From IMG/VR virus record IMGVR_UViG_3300042691_016183, positions 1-20,725 of that record: 20,725 nt of DNA. The stretch is one strand, 5' to 3'. Of the stretch, positions 4,672-11,788 are shown in pieces. A program made the position numbers and the translations under genes. The notes under the pieces were generated by a model, which did not search any database, was not told the origin of the DNA, and worked only from the letters and a program-made list of their open reading frames with translations. Each line of letters starts with the position of its first letter. The stretch's first letter is position 1. The DNA is from a virus.

Positions 4672-5319
4672 ATGCCAGAATTAAATGCCAATATCCCGCC
4701 GATTGAATGTTATGTACGGGGTAATTTTTTGCGTGATCAAAAAGATAGCCATGATGTTTATCTACCCTGCGTAATTTTTGGCGTTGCTAGTGTACAAAAT
4801 CGCAGCCCGTTATTTCACTTTATGATGGAGGATGGTGGCATTTGGTGGCGTATGCCTATCAATGCTTTCTGCGCCGAACCTGGTGTGCCTGAAGTTGATA
4901 TACACAATTTAGTTTTGTGGAATTCTTTTAGCCCATACATAACTGTAACTAAGTTTGCTAACCTTGCTAATATTCGTATGACCTATATTGATAGAACTAA
5001 AACCAAGGTCAGTGGTAAGTATTTGTTTACTCTTGACTGGCATAACCCTGATACAAACCGAATTGATGATGGCTATTCAGAAAATCCTGGACAGCATAAG
5101 TGTGGTCATGTTATTCAGCGTGATGATGGTAACTTTGCTATTCAACCTAACAACCGTATCTTTGCATTAGAGCCTTCCTTTACTACTAAGCCTGGTAAAC
5201 CTGTTATTCATCGCTTGATCAATACCCGCAAATGGGACGTAGAGGATGCTGATAAATGGATTACAGAAGATTCTGATGCATATCATTATGACATTACGAA
5301 CAGAGATGAAAATGCGTGA
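4672..5319 (+). CDS. Conserved-looking hypothetical protein (215 aa), leaderless
   Basis: 215 residues, hydrophilic, without signal peptide or membrane segment. Recognisable stretches are GGIWWRMPINAFC, FTLDWHNPD and NNRIFALEPSFT, followed by LINTRKWDVEDADKW. I remember similar proteins in large environmental phages annotated as hypothetical, so a phage-specific family is likely; its function is unknown. The ATG at 4672 is only 6 nt after TATAAT and has no Shine-Dalgarno sequence, so its mRNA should be leaderless. The 3' end overlaps the start of the next gene by 8 bp. Confidence 0.7.
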   Translation: MPELNANIPPIECYVRGNFLRDQKDSHDVYLPCVIFGVASVQNRSPLFHFMMEDGGIWWRMPINAFCAEPGVPEVDIHNLVLWNSFSPYITVTKFANLANIRMTYIDRTKTKVSGKYLFTLDWHNPDTNRIDDGYSENPGQHKCGHVIQRDDGNFAIQPNNRIFALEPSFTTKPGKPVIHRLINTRKWDVEDADKWITEDSDAYHYDITNRDENA

Positions 5320-5473
5320 GTCATTTGAATTCCCCGAAACTTTAGAAGAAGTTTTATTAGTTGTAAAAACAATGGCTCCTACAAAATGGTTGTTAGTAGA
5401 TAGAGAAACTGGTCAGATATATCAAGGAAGTCCCACAGGGCATTGGGATAAACTTGAGCCAAAATTAAAGTGA
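5312..5473 (+). CDS. Small hypothetical protein
   Basis: 53 residues from ATG 5312 (ATG 5306 is also possible); the start overlaps the stop of the previous gene in ATGCGTGA, with AGAG as a weak ribosome-binding site. The protein begins MRESFEFPETLEEVLLVVK and contains KWLLVDRETGQIYQG, an ordered-looking small beta segment similar to short actinophage proteins of unknown role. The TGA is immediately followed by TATACT, the -10 of the next gene. Confidence 0.6.
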   Translation: MRESFEFPETLEEVLLVVKTMAPTKWLLVDRETGQIYQGSPTGHWDKLEPKLK

Positions 5474-5479
5474 TATACT
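5474..5479 (+). promoter_or_regulatory. -10 element of the fibre module
   Basis: TATACT directly after the TGA of the previous gene, then GAGGCC (6 nt) and ATG 5486. The GAGG is too close to the ATG to act as a ribosome-binding site. No strong -35 is seen at 17 bp. It opens the fibre and glycosylation region. Confidence 0.6.
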
Positions 5480-5485
5480 GAGGCC

Positions 5486-5767
5486 ATGACAACAAATAGA
5501 ATAGTTGCACTTAGCACAACTTCACCAATCTTGCTAAGTCCTGCTGGAACACATTCTGGAGTAGATATAACAGTACAGAATATTAATGCATCAGGCTATG
5601 TTTATATTGGCGGACCAGGTTTAACCAATGGAAACTACGGTTTTAGAATTGATCCTAGCCATGCAATTTCAGTTGAATTAAATGGAAAAGATTCTTTATA
5701 TGCTCTTGGCTCTACCAGTGGATTGTCTGCTTCCATCCTTATGACTAACCTAGAACAAGGTTCATGA
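5486..5767 (+). CDS. Probable virion structural protein next to the tail fibre
   Basis: 93 residues, beta-rich: SGVDITVQNINASGYVYIGG, FRIDPSHAISVELNGKDSLYALG and a short hydrophobic end. The pattern of a short beta-sandwich with ITVQN...SGYVYIGG and SVEL.G.DSLYA matches small proteins next to collagen-like fibres in actinophages (recalled). A decoration or fibre-associated role is likely but not proven. The start lies 6 nt after TATACT and is probably leaderless. It overlaps the fibre gene by 4 bp (ATGA). Confidence 0.65.
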   Translation: MTTNRIVALSTTSPILLSPAGTHSGVDITVQNINASGYVYIGGPGLTNGNYGFRIDPSHAISVELNGKDSLYALGSTSGLSASILMTNLEQGS

Positions 5768-6336
5768 TGGCTCGTTTTTATAATCCGCCAGATATTGGAG
5801 TTCCTGGTCCACAAGGTCCACAAGGTGCTACTGGTCCGCAAGGTCCACAAGGAGAGCCTGGTCCTGCTGGAGGTTTTGGATATTCAGCATCGTATTGGAG
5901 TAGCGTAGATCAAACTGGAACAATTGGATCTATTCAAGCACATACATTAAACAATATTGATTGGGAAGATGGAATCCAATTAGTAGATAATTCTAAAATT
6001 ACTTTTTTACATGCTGGAAAATATAACATAACATTTTCAGATCAATGGCATCATACTGGTGGCGGTGGATCTGGTAATACTGTAAACATTTGGCTTGCAA
6101 AAAATGGTACAGCATTGGAAGATACAAACACAAAAGTAATTGTTAACACTAACAATCCTTATTATGTTGCAGCATGGAACTTTTTTGTTAATGCTAGTGC
6201 AAATGATTATTATCAAATAATGTGGTCTGCCGACACAACAACAGTTAAACTAGAGGCAGAACCTGGAACTGGTAGCGGTGCAAATCGCCATCCTTCCATT
6301 CCTTCTGTTATTGTAACTGTTAATCAAGTAGGCTAA
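5764..6336 (+). CDS. Collagen-like tail fibre / minor tail protein
   Basis: 190 residues. Residues 12-36 form about nine Gly-X-Y triplets rich in Pro and Gln (GVPGPQGPQGATGPQG, then GEPGPAG), a short collagen triple helix. Residues 40-190 form a beta-rich C1q/TNF-like head: SKITFLHAGKYNITFSDQW, TVNIWLAKNGTALEDTNTKV, AAWNFFVNAS and a final PSVIVTVNQVG. This is the usual trimeric receptor-binding or fibre-tip architecture of actinophage minor tail proteins. Its stop TAA overlaps the ATG of the GT25 gene (TAATG), a strong hint that the two products are made together. Confidence 0.88.
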   Translation: MMARFYNPPDIGVPGPQGPQGATGPQGPQGEPGPAGGFGYSASYWSSVDQTGTIGSIQAHTLNNIDWEDGIQLVDNSKITFLHAGKYNITFSDQWHHTGGGGSGNTVNIWLAKNGTALEDTNTKVIVNTNNPYYVAAWNFFVNASANDYYQIMWSADTTTVKLEAEPGTGSGANRHPSIPSVIVTVNQVG

Positions 6337-7061
6337 TGAATAAACTGGGTGGGTTTGGTCCTGTATATGTAGTTAATCTGCCACGCAGAACTGATAGGCG
6401 TGAGCATATGGAAAAGTTATTTAAAGATTACGATATAACTAATTATACTTTTATAGATGCATTTGATGCACAAGAAAACATTCATCGGTTCATTTATAAT
6501 GCAGAAAGAAAAAATGAAAAGTCTGCTAAAAGAACAGAGACTGCTGCATGTATGTCTCATCTTAAGGCCATAAAGCATTGGCTAGACACCAGTGATACTG
6601 AGTATGCTATCTTTGCAGAAGATGATCTTTCTATGGATACCGTGCAATATTGGCCATGGACTTGGCAAGAGTTTCTTGACGCTATCTATTTTGATTACGA
6701 TGTGTTACAACTTTGTTTGACACAGTTTGGTCAAAAAAATGTTAAGATGCACAAAAGATTTAGAACAGACTATAGCGCTGGACTTTATATTTTAAAAAGA
6801 TCTCATGCCCAATCAGTAATTAAAAGAATGATTATTGATGAAAAATATAATGTAAACATAGATCGTAATGATGTTATTGTAGATCATAGTGTAATTATGG
6901 GTAATACAGATAGGGCTTATGCTTGTGGATTGTTTACATATGATGTAAGTACCCCGTCAGATATTAATCCAAGTGGAGTAAGGCTTCACACAAAATCCAG
7001 AGAGTCCGTGCTTCAATATTGGAAACAAAATAAACTAACATTAAAAGAATTCATTGACTAA
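6336..7061 (+). CDS. Glycosyltransferase family 25
   Basis: 241 residues. The N-terminus VYVVNLPRRTDRREHMEKLF followed by YTFIDAFDAQ is the classical GT25 signature (family of LPS galactosyltransferases and of animal collagen galactosyltransferases). RTETAACMSHLKAIKHWL and the acidic AEDDLSMD near residue 88-95 fit the GT25 nucleotide-sugar/metal site; DVLQLCLTQFG and the C-terminal region complete the GT-A fold. It probably transfers a sugar from a nucleotide donor in the cytoplasm. Its start overlaps the stop of the collagen-like fibre gene, so the fibre is a candidate acceptor (inference). Confidence 0.88.
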   Translation: MNKLGGFGPVYVVNLPRRTDRREHMEKLFKDYDITNYTFIDAFDAQENIHRFIYNAERKNEKSAKRTETAACMSHLKAIKHWLDTSDTEYAIFAEDDLSMDTVQYWPWTWQEFLDAIYFDYDVLQLCLTQFGQKNVKMHKRFRTDYSAGLYILKRSHAQSVIKRMIIDEKYNVNIDRNDVIVDHSVIMGNTDRAYACGLFTYDVSTPSDINPSGVRLHTKSRESVLQYWKQNKLTLKEFID

Positions 7062-7082
7062 CAGACCATCGTCTGGTATCAT
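7054..7082 (+). promoter_or_regulatory. Promoter with leaderless spacing
   Basis: TTGACT 7054-7059 inside the last codons of the GT25 gene, a 17-bp spacer, TATCAT 7077-7082, then six bases (ATAAAG) to ATG 7089. The spacer contains a small inverted repeat CAGAC/GTCTG (7062-7075), a possible operator. Confidence 0.7.
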
Positions 7083-7088
7083 ATAAAG

Positions 7089-7313
7089 ATGGAAGAAAAA
7101 AATTTTCTTGATGAACTAACAGAAGATCAGCGCAATGAAGTTTGGAAACTACTTGTCTATACTATTAAAGAGATGAGAGAAGAGATTGCAAAAGAGATTG
7201 AGAATACCGCCGCAGATTGGAAGATGGCAGGTAAAATTAAAAGTCGTAACACACTAAGAGCATTTCAAACAGCAGCATCTATATCAAGAGGGGTGGAAGA
7301 TGGAAATAACTGA
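7089..7313 (+). CDS. Small helical hypothetical protein
   Basis: 74 residues, almost entirely charged helix (MEEKNFLDELTEDQRNEVWK, MREEIAKEIENTA), with possible coiled-coil. The end includes RAFQTAASISRG. Similar short helical proteins are frequent in actinophages (recalled) without assigned role. It has a leaderless-type promoter and overlaps the next gene by 14 bp. Confidence 0.65.
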   Translation: MEEKNFLDELTEDQRNEVWKLLVYTIKEMREEIAKEIENTAADWKMAGKIKSRNTLRAFQTAASISRGVEDGNN

Positions 7314-7626
7314 AGCAGCAAAGATTAAAGTTGCTGAACAAATAAAAGCAAATAAAGAAATAATGCCAGATAAAACATTTTTTCTTAGAGTGACAGCAAA
7401 GATTGATGCTGATGATAAATTAAAACAACAAATATATTTTGATTATGAAATAAGAGAGAATGACCGTTTACTCAGGTTTAAAGACTTTGATCTTAGAATA
7501 GACGAAGACTCATATATTTATTTGAAACATGCAAAGTTAGAATATTATGATGATGAAGAAAATAAAACTGGATTTTTTATAGACAATCCAGATTCACACG
7601 ATCATTCTGTTCAAAATGTAATTTGA
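7300..7626 (+). CDS. HesB/IscA-like fold candidate, hypothetical
   Basis: 108 residues. It opens MEITEAAKIKVAEQI, which resembles the start of A-type Fe-S carrier proteins, and FFLRVTAKIDADDK fits the strand that follows in them. KLKQQIYFDYEI, LRFKDFDLRIDEDS and IYLKHAKLEYYDDEENKTGFFIDNPD continue the resemblance (a DFDLRID segment and G-F-x-I-x-N-P). The three cluster-binding cysteines are absent; there is no cysteine at all. So if homologous it cannot bind an Fe-S cluster in the usual way. The TGA lies within the -35 of the next promoter. GAAG-type bases in the previous gene precede its start. Confidence 0.6.
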   Translation: MEITEAAKIKVAEQIKANKEIMPDKTFFLRVTAKIDADDKLKQQIYFDYEIRENDRLLRFKDFDLRIDEDSYIYLKHAKLEYYDDEENKTGFFIDNPDSHDHSVQNVI

Positions 7627-7651
7627 CTTTTTTTATTTAGGGCTGTATAAT
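7623..7651 (+). promoter_or_regulatory. Promoter with leaderless spacing
   Basis: TTGACT 7623-7628, a 17-bp spacer, TATAAT 7646-7651, six bases (AGTTAT) to ATG 7658. The TGA of the preceding gene (7624-7626) is inside the -35. Confidence 0.8.
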
Positions 7652-7657
7652 AGTTAT

Positions 7658-7774
7658 ATGGAAAAGGGTAGAGTAGTGATTTGCGATATTTGCAATAAAG
7701 AAATAGAAGTTCGTAACAATGTATTTGCTCATGAAACTCTTTCTCGTCATTTAAAGGAGCATAAAAATGGCTAA
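7658..7774 (+). CDS. Tiny C2H2-type zinc finger protein (38 aa), leaderless
   Basis: 38 residues. Residues 9-12 are C-D-I-C, and histidines at 25, 31 and 35 follow in HETLSRHLKEH, giving a CxxC...HxxxxxHxxxH arrangement similar to a C2H2 finger. It may bind DNA or a protein partner. The promoter at 7623-7651 starts the mRNA at the ATG. Near its end AAAGGAG provides the ribosome-binding site for the next gene, with which it overlaps by 8 bp. Confidence 0.65.
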   Translation: MEKGRVVICDICNKEIEVRNNVFAHETLSRHLKEHKNG

Positions 7775-8561
7775 GGCAAAACCAAAGAAAGTAGCAGACA
7801 AGCCAACATCTGGTCACAGTAATAAAGAAACTGTAAGTTTTGGTTGGTGCGACAATGGCATGGTAGAGGGAAGATTTGCTACTGCAATCATAGCCACCAT
7901 GACAGAATCGCAGAGATCTGGTATTAACGTAGTTAATCACCTTCGTGTAAATGGAAACCAAATTGCAAGACAGCGCCAAGCACTATTTGACGCATGGGAA
8001 AAAATGGGCACAGACTGGCTGCTCTGGATTGATTCTGATATTATTGTTACACCACAAGTGTTTAAAATGATCTGGGATACTGCCGATAAAATTTCAAAGC
8101 CTGTTGTTTCTGGATTATATTTTGTTAGTAATGAAAATGAGCAATCTCTTATGGAGCCATTGCCTGCAATGTATATGGAAACTGGCGATGAGTTTTTGAC
8201 ACAGCCCATTCATCCATTCCCACAAAATCAAGTAATACCAGCAGATGTTACTGGATTTGGATTAATTTTGATGCATAAGTCTATCATTCCAAAAGTCAAA
8301 GAAGTTTCACAAGGATACTCTGTATTTGGTGAAAAACAAAATCCTGGGGCTAAGTTTGTTAGTGAAGATGTTGCATTTTGTCGTTATCTAAAAAAGGCTG
8401 GCATTCAACTATATGTTCACACTGGTGCTATGGTTCAGCATATGAAAACATTTTCTTTTGATTTTAATTATTACTATGTATACTGGCGTGGCGTACAGGA
8501 TAAAATAGTTAATAGAAAGCCAAGATCAGGTGGATCCCAGCCAGACAAGCCAAAAGAATAG
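7767..8561 (+). CDS. GT-A type glycosyltransferase
   Basis: 264 residues. A lysine-rich N-terminus is followed by a GT-A core: INVVNHLRVNGNQIARQRQ, then WLLWIDSDIIVTPQVFKM, whose DSD is the metal-binding DxD motif at about residue 90. PVVSGLYF, DVTGFGLILMHKS and FVSEDVAFCRYLKKAGIQLYVH (positions about 190-215) correspond to the acceptor loop and ExxxFC motif of phage-encoded transferases of this type. AAAGGAG precedes ATG 7767. It probably adds a sugar in the virion-glycan pathway encoded downstream; the donor cannot be read from the sequence. Confidence 0.8.
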   Translation: MAKAKPKKVADKPTSGHSNKETVSFGWCDNGMVEGRFATAIIATMTESQRSGINVVNHLRVNGNQIARQRQALFDAWEKMGTDWLLWIDSDIIVTPQVFKMIWDTADKISKPVVSGLYFVSNENEQSLMEPLPAMYMETGDEFLTQPIHPFPQNQVIPADVTGFGLILMHKSIIPKVKEVSQGYSVFGEKQNPGAKFVSEDVAFCRYLKKAGIQLYVHTGAMVQHMKTFSFDFNYYYVYWRGVQDKIVNRKPRSGGSQPDKPKE

Positions 8562-8712
8562 TTGGGTATGTCCCTGTACTGGTTGCGGTAAGGCCAGAAA
8601 ACAAGCATTTAAAGAAGTAAAAGACATACTTGAAGGTGGCGGTGACGCCTACTCCAGAATACAGTCTATTAAAAAACTAATAGACAATGCTATAATAGTT
8701 AAAAAGGGGTAA
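8530..8712 (+). CDS. Small cysteine-containing hypothetical protein
   Basis: 60 residues, start GTG 8530 with AGG just upstream, overlapping the transferase gene by 32 bp. VCPCTGCGKARKQAFKEVKDIL gives a CxCxxC cluster at residues 14-19 followed by a basic helix. I recall related short proteins in actinophages (CPCTGC...) with unknown role. The overlap makes the exact start uncertain; no in-frame ATG exists downstream of the overlap. It sits inside the glycosylation operon and ends 2 nt before the next start. Confidence 0.55.
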   Translation: MDPSQTSQKNSWVCPCTGCGKARKQAFKEVKDILEGGGDAYSRIQSIKKLIDNAIIVKKG

Positions 8713-8714
8713 TC

Positions 8715-9656
8715 TTGGCTAGAATTGTTTTTCTTGGCAACTTCAGAGTTGACTATACAAGTGAAAGTCATCATGCGAAAACCTTAGAGGCTATGGGCCA
8801 TAAGGTTACAAGATTACAAGAAACAGAAGCAAAAAGTGAACAAATATTAAAAGCAGCAATAGATTCAGATTTATTTATTTGGATTCATACACATGGATGG
8901 AAAACTCCTGGTAGGTATGAAATGGGGCAGGTTCTTCGTACCCTGGCAGATTATAAAATACCAACAATGACATATCATTTAGATCTATGGTTTGGTTTAC
9001 AAAGACAAAAAGATTTAGGAACACAGCCAGTGTACAAGCACATAGGTCATTTTTATACCGTAGATAAAAAGATGGCAGACTGGTTTAATCAAAAAACAAA
9101 AGTAAAAGGGCACTACCTACCCGCTGGAGTTTTTGATCAAGAGTGTGTTTTAAGGCCAGCCGAAATGCAGCGAGATGTTTTATTTGTTGGAAGCAAACAA
9201 TATCATAAAGAATGGCAATACAGACCAAAGTTGGTTGACTGGCTTAGTACAACATATGGAAATAATTTTGAGCACTATGGCAGCGGTGGCAAGCCAGGAG
9301 TGCGTGGACTTAAACTTAACAAACTTTACTGGACAACAAAAGTAGTTGTTGGCGATACATTGTGCATAGATTTTAAATATCCAGACTATTGGTCTGATCG
9401 TGTCTATGAAACTATGGGGCGTGGCGGTTTTATAATTCATCCGTATGTCAAGGGCATGGAAAGAGAATTTGAAGATAAGAAACATTTAGTATTTTATGAA
9501 TATGGTAATTTTAAACAACTGAAAGAGTTAATAGACTATTATATAGAGCATGACAAAGAGCGTGAGGAAATAAGAAGAGCGGGGCATCAGTTGGTTAAAG
9601 AAAAATATACCTATAAGAATAGGTGGGAACACATATTAAAGGAGTTAGAAATATGA
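8715..9656 (+). CDS. CgeB-like GT-B glycosyltransferase, TTG start
   Basis: 313 residues from TTG 8715 with AAGGGG 5 nt upstream. It begins ARIVFLGNFRVDYTSESHH, a Rossmann strand, and DLFIWIHTHGW. The C-terminal half carries DVLFVGSKQYHKEW, and then SDRVYETMGRGGFIIHPYVKG and HLVFYEYGNFKQLKELI. These match the donor-binding half of the GT1-like/CgeB proteins (spore-coat maturation and bacterial glycan enzymes). Residues 250-313 form the closing helices. It uses a nucleotide-sugar donor in the cytoplasm; acceptor unknown. The stop overlaps the next ATG (ATGA). Confidence 0.82.
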   Translation: MARIVFLGNFRVDYTSESHHAKTLEAMGHKVTRLQETEAKSEQILKAAIDSDLFIWIHTHGWKTPGRYEMGQVLRTLADYKIPTMTYHLDLWFGLQRQKDLGTQPVYKHIGHFYTVDKKMADWFNQKTKVKGHYLPAGVFDQECVLRPAEMQRDVLFVGSKQYHKEWQYRPKLVDWLSTTYGNNFEHYGSGGKPGVRGLKLNKLYWTTKVVVGDTLCIDFKYPDYWSDRVYETMGRGGFIIHPYVKGMEREFEDKKHLVFYEYGNFKQLKELIDYYIEHDKEREEIRRAGHQLVKEKYTYKNRWEHILKELEI

Positions 9657-10351
9657 CTTCTCGCATAAATCATTACAATTATAGTTTTGCAATTAGGGAA
9701 CATGAGGAAGACCCCAGTTACCAACACGACCTAGATTTTAAAGTTGTTGGCGAAACTTGGCTAGAAAATGTTTACAGGATATCAAGTGACCAATTTAATG
9801 GAGGCAGCGTCTTTGTTGATATTGGAGCAAATATAGGTGCTGTCAGTTTGTTTGTAGATAGTTTTAACAGAAATAGAAATGACTCTAATAAAATTAGAGT
9901 TATCTCTGTAGAGCCAGAACCGAACAATCTTGTATTATTAAATGAAAATATACAAAATAATGTAACTTATAACGTTACTGTAGTTCCAAATGCCATTTGG
10001 CATGAAGAAAAAATGGTATCAATAAGCAACCGTGGTGGCAATAGCAGTATTGTAAATTTAGAAAATGAAACTAAGACAGATATTCTTGCCATTACAATGG
10101 AGCAGTTATTTACTTTACATAACATTAAAGAAGTTGATGTAATGAAGATAGATATAGAGGGTGCAGAGTTTGATCTTATTATTAATACCCCCGCAGAAAC
10201 CTTGGCAAAAATTAAAAGGTTAGTGCTTGAGTTTGACAAATCATTTGACGGAAGTTTTGGTAAAATGATAGAAAAACTTGCTAAACAGTTTGGCATTGAA
10301 ATTCTAGGTAGCCCTGAAAGAGGAGGATATGTTTATGCAAACAGATACTGA
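9653..10351 (+). CDS. FkbM-family SAM-dependent methyltransferase
   Basis: 232 residues from ATG 9653 (ATGA overlap, AAAGGAG upstream). SAM motif I is VFVDIGANIGAVSLFV at about residues 50-65, motif II RVISVEPEPNNLVLLNENI at about 80-98, and DVMKIDIEGAEFDLII at about 162-177 is the FkbM hallmark. The family O-methylates sugar hydroxyls or fatty/polyketide groups. Inside a run of glycosyltransferases the likely target is a sugar of the phage-encoded glycan (inference). The end overlaps the following gene by 17 bp. Confidence 0.9.
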   Translation: MTSRINHYNYSFAIREHEEDPSYQHDLDFKVVGETWLENVYRISSDQFNGGSVFVDIGANIGAVSLFVDSFNRNRNDSNKIRVISVEPEPNNLVLLNENIQNNVTYNVTVVPNAIWHEEKMVSISNRGGNSSIVNLENETKTDILAITMEQLFTLHNIKEVDVMKIDIEGAEFDLIINTPAETLAKIKRLVLEFDKSFDGSFGKMIEKLAKQFGIEILGSPERGGYVYANRY

Positions 10352-11123
10352 GATCGATTATATAGTTTGTATACCTGTCTATAGAGTGACAGAAAGAATT
10401 TATAACTGCATGGAGTCTATACGAGACAAAAATGTTTTGCTAATAGATAACAGTGGTAACAGAGAGTGTGAAGTATTTGAAAAGAAATACGGCTTTCAAG
10501 TAGAATATCAGTCAGAAAATATTGGTTTAGCCAGATCATGGAATATAGCATTAAAGAAGAATCATGATTGGACCTTTGTTGCTTCATCTTCTATGCTATT
10601 CAACCAACCTTTCTCACACATTGCTGACATGCTGAAAGGCTTTAATGGTTTGATGTTTAGAACACAGCACGGATGGCATCTTTGTGGAATAAACAAAAAA
10701 CTGGTATCAGCAATCGGATATTTTGATGAAAACTTTTACCCATACAATTTTGACGATTGCGACTGGGATCACAGGTGTAGATTACTTGAAGAACAGTTTA
10801 TAAATAATACTGAATCAGATCTTGTAGTATCTTGGCGTAGTCAGTTTGTACATTCTAATACACCTATAAGTTATGTAATGAGGATAAATGCTGATGCAGC
10901 AGAAGTTGATGTGACATGTCAGGTAGACGGTGGCGCAACTATAGATGGTTTAAGAATTAATATTGATCCTCTTCATGATTATTTTAAGGCTAAATGGGGC
11001 GGAACTAGAACAAGAGAAGGTTGGGGAGAATACAAACATCCTTTTAATGATCCAACAAAATCTTTAGACTATTGGCCAGTAAACGACATACCAACTTTGA
11101 AAAAGAAATATGGACTAAAGTAA
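10335..11123 (+). CDS. Family 2 glycosyltransferase
   Basis: 262 residues. ATG 10335 is preferred to ATG 10329 because AGGAGG at 10321-10326 is 8 nt upstream of it and only 2 nt from the other. It starts DYIVCIPVYRVTERIYNCMESI and VLLIDNSGN, followed by YQSENIGLARSWNIAL, the standard GT2 nucleotide-binding half (the NIGLARSWN helix is typical). DDCDWDHRCRLLEEQF contains an acidic acceptor-site motif. There are no membrane segments, so it is a soluble transferase. Confidence 0.85.
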   Translation: MQTDTEIDYIVCIPVYRVTERIYNCMESIRDKNVLLIDNSGNRECEVFEKKYGFQVEYQSENIGLARSWNIALKKNHDWTFVASSSMLFNQPFSHIADMLKGFNGLMFRTQHGWHLCGINKKLVSAIGYFDENFYPYNFDDCDWDHRCRLLEEQFINNTESDLVVSWRSQFVHSNTPISYVMRINADAAEVDVTCQVDGGATIDGLRINIDPLHDYFKAKWGGTRTREGWGEYKHPFNDPTKSLDYWPVNDIPTLKKKYGLK

Positions 11124-11788
11124 TGCATACAATAGGAGTTTTACCAGCATCTGGAAAAGCCTCTAGGATTGGCGGTATACCGAAGTTCTGCTTACCCATT
11201 TCTGATGAAAGATCTTTGCTTCAATGGCATGTAGAACAAATGTTAGAAGTATGTGATGAGGTTCGTGTATCAACTAGATCTGAGTGGGTTCCTATTATAC
11301 AAAACATGGAAATGAATATTAAATTAATTGTTCGTGAACCTTCTACAATGTCTGATGCAGTTAAATTTATGATTGGTGAATATAATGACACTGTGCTTGT
11401 TGGTATGCCAGATACATATATTTTAAATGCTCCAGGAAATATTTATAAGGAAATGATGAAAGATACTAATGCAGACTTAGTTCTTGGAGTTTGGGAATGT
11501 GTAGAAGAATTAAAAGGTAGGGTAGGACAAGTCAAAGTTTCTGGAGATAAAGTTATTGGATCTGAAGATAAAGTTGACAATTGTGATTACCCTGATATGT
11601 GGGGAACTATGTTGTTTCGCAAGAATATGATAAGGTATATAGATCCAACACTAGATCATCCTGGAAAACAGATAAAAGAATGGATATCTGAAAGTGCTAA
11701 TATCAAGGCTGTAAGACCTGGTGGTAAGTACATGGATATTGGAACACTAAGAGGACTAAAGCAACTATATAAAGAAATGGACCTATGA
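11123..11788 (+). CDS. Sugar-1-phosphate nucleotidyltransferase
   Basis: 221 residues from ATG 11123, sharing TAATG with the previous stop. MHTIGVLPASGKASRIGGIP is a form of the nucleotidyltransferase P-loop signature (usual consensus GxGxRxxPxTxxxPK); KFCLPISDERSLLQWHVEQM follows. DTVLVGMPDTYILNAP has the metal-binding D, and VRPGGKYMDIGTLRGLKQLY near the end resembles the WxDxGT region of RmlA/GalU-type enzymes. It probably makes an NDP-sugar donor for the neighbouring transferases. The P-loop deviates (ASGKASR), which may mean changed specificity. Confidence 0.8.
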   Translation: MHTIGVLPASGKASRIGGIPKFCLPISDERSLLQWHVEQMLEVCDEVRVSTRSEWVPIIQNMEMNIKLIVREPSTMSDAVKFMIGEYNDTVLVGMPDTYILNAPGNIYKEMMKDTNADLVLGVWECVEELKGRVGQVKVSGDKVIGSEDKVDNCDYPDMWGTMLFRKNMIRYIDPTLDHPGKQIKEWISESANIKAVRPGGKYMDIGTLRGLKQLYKEMDL

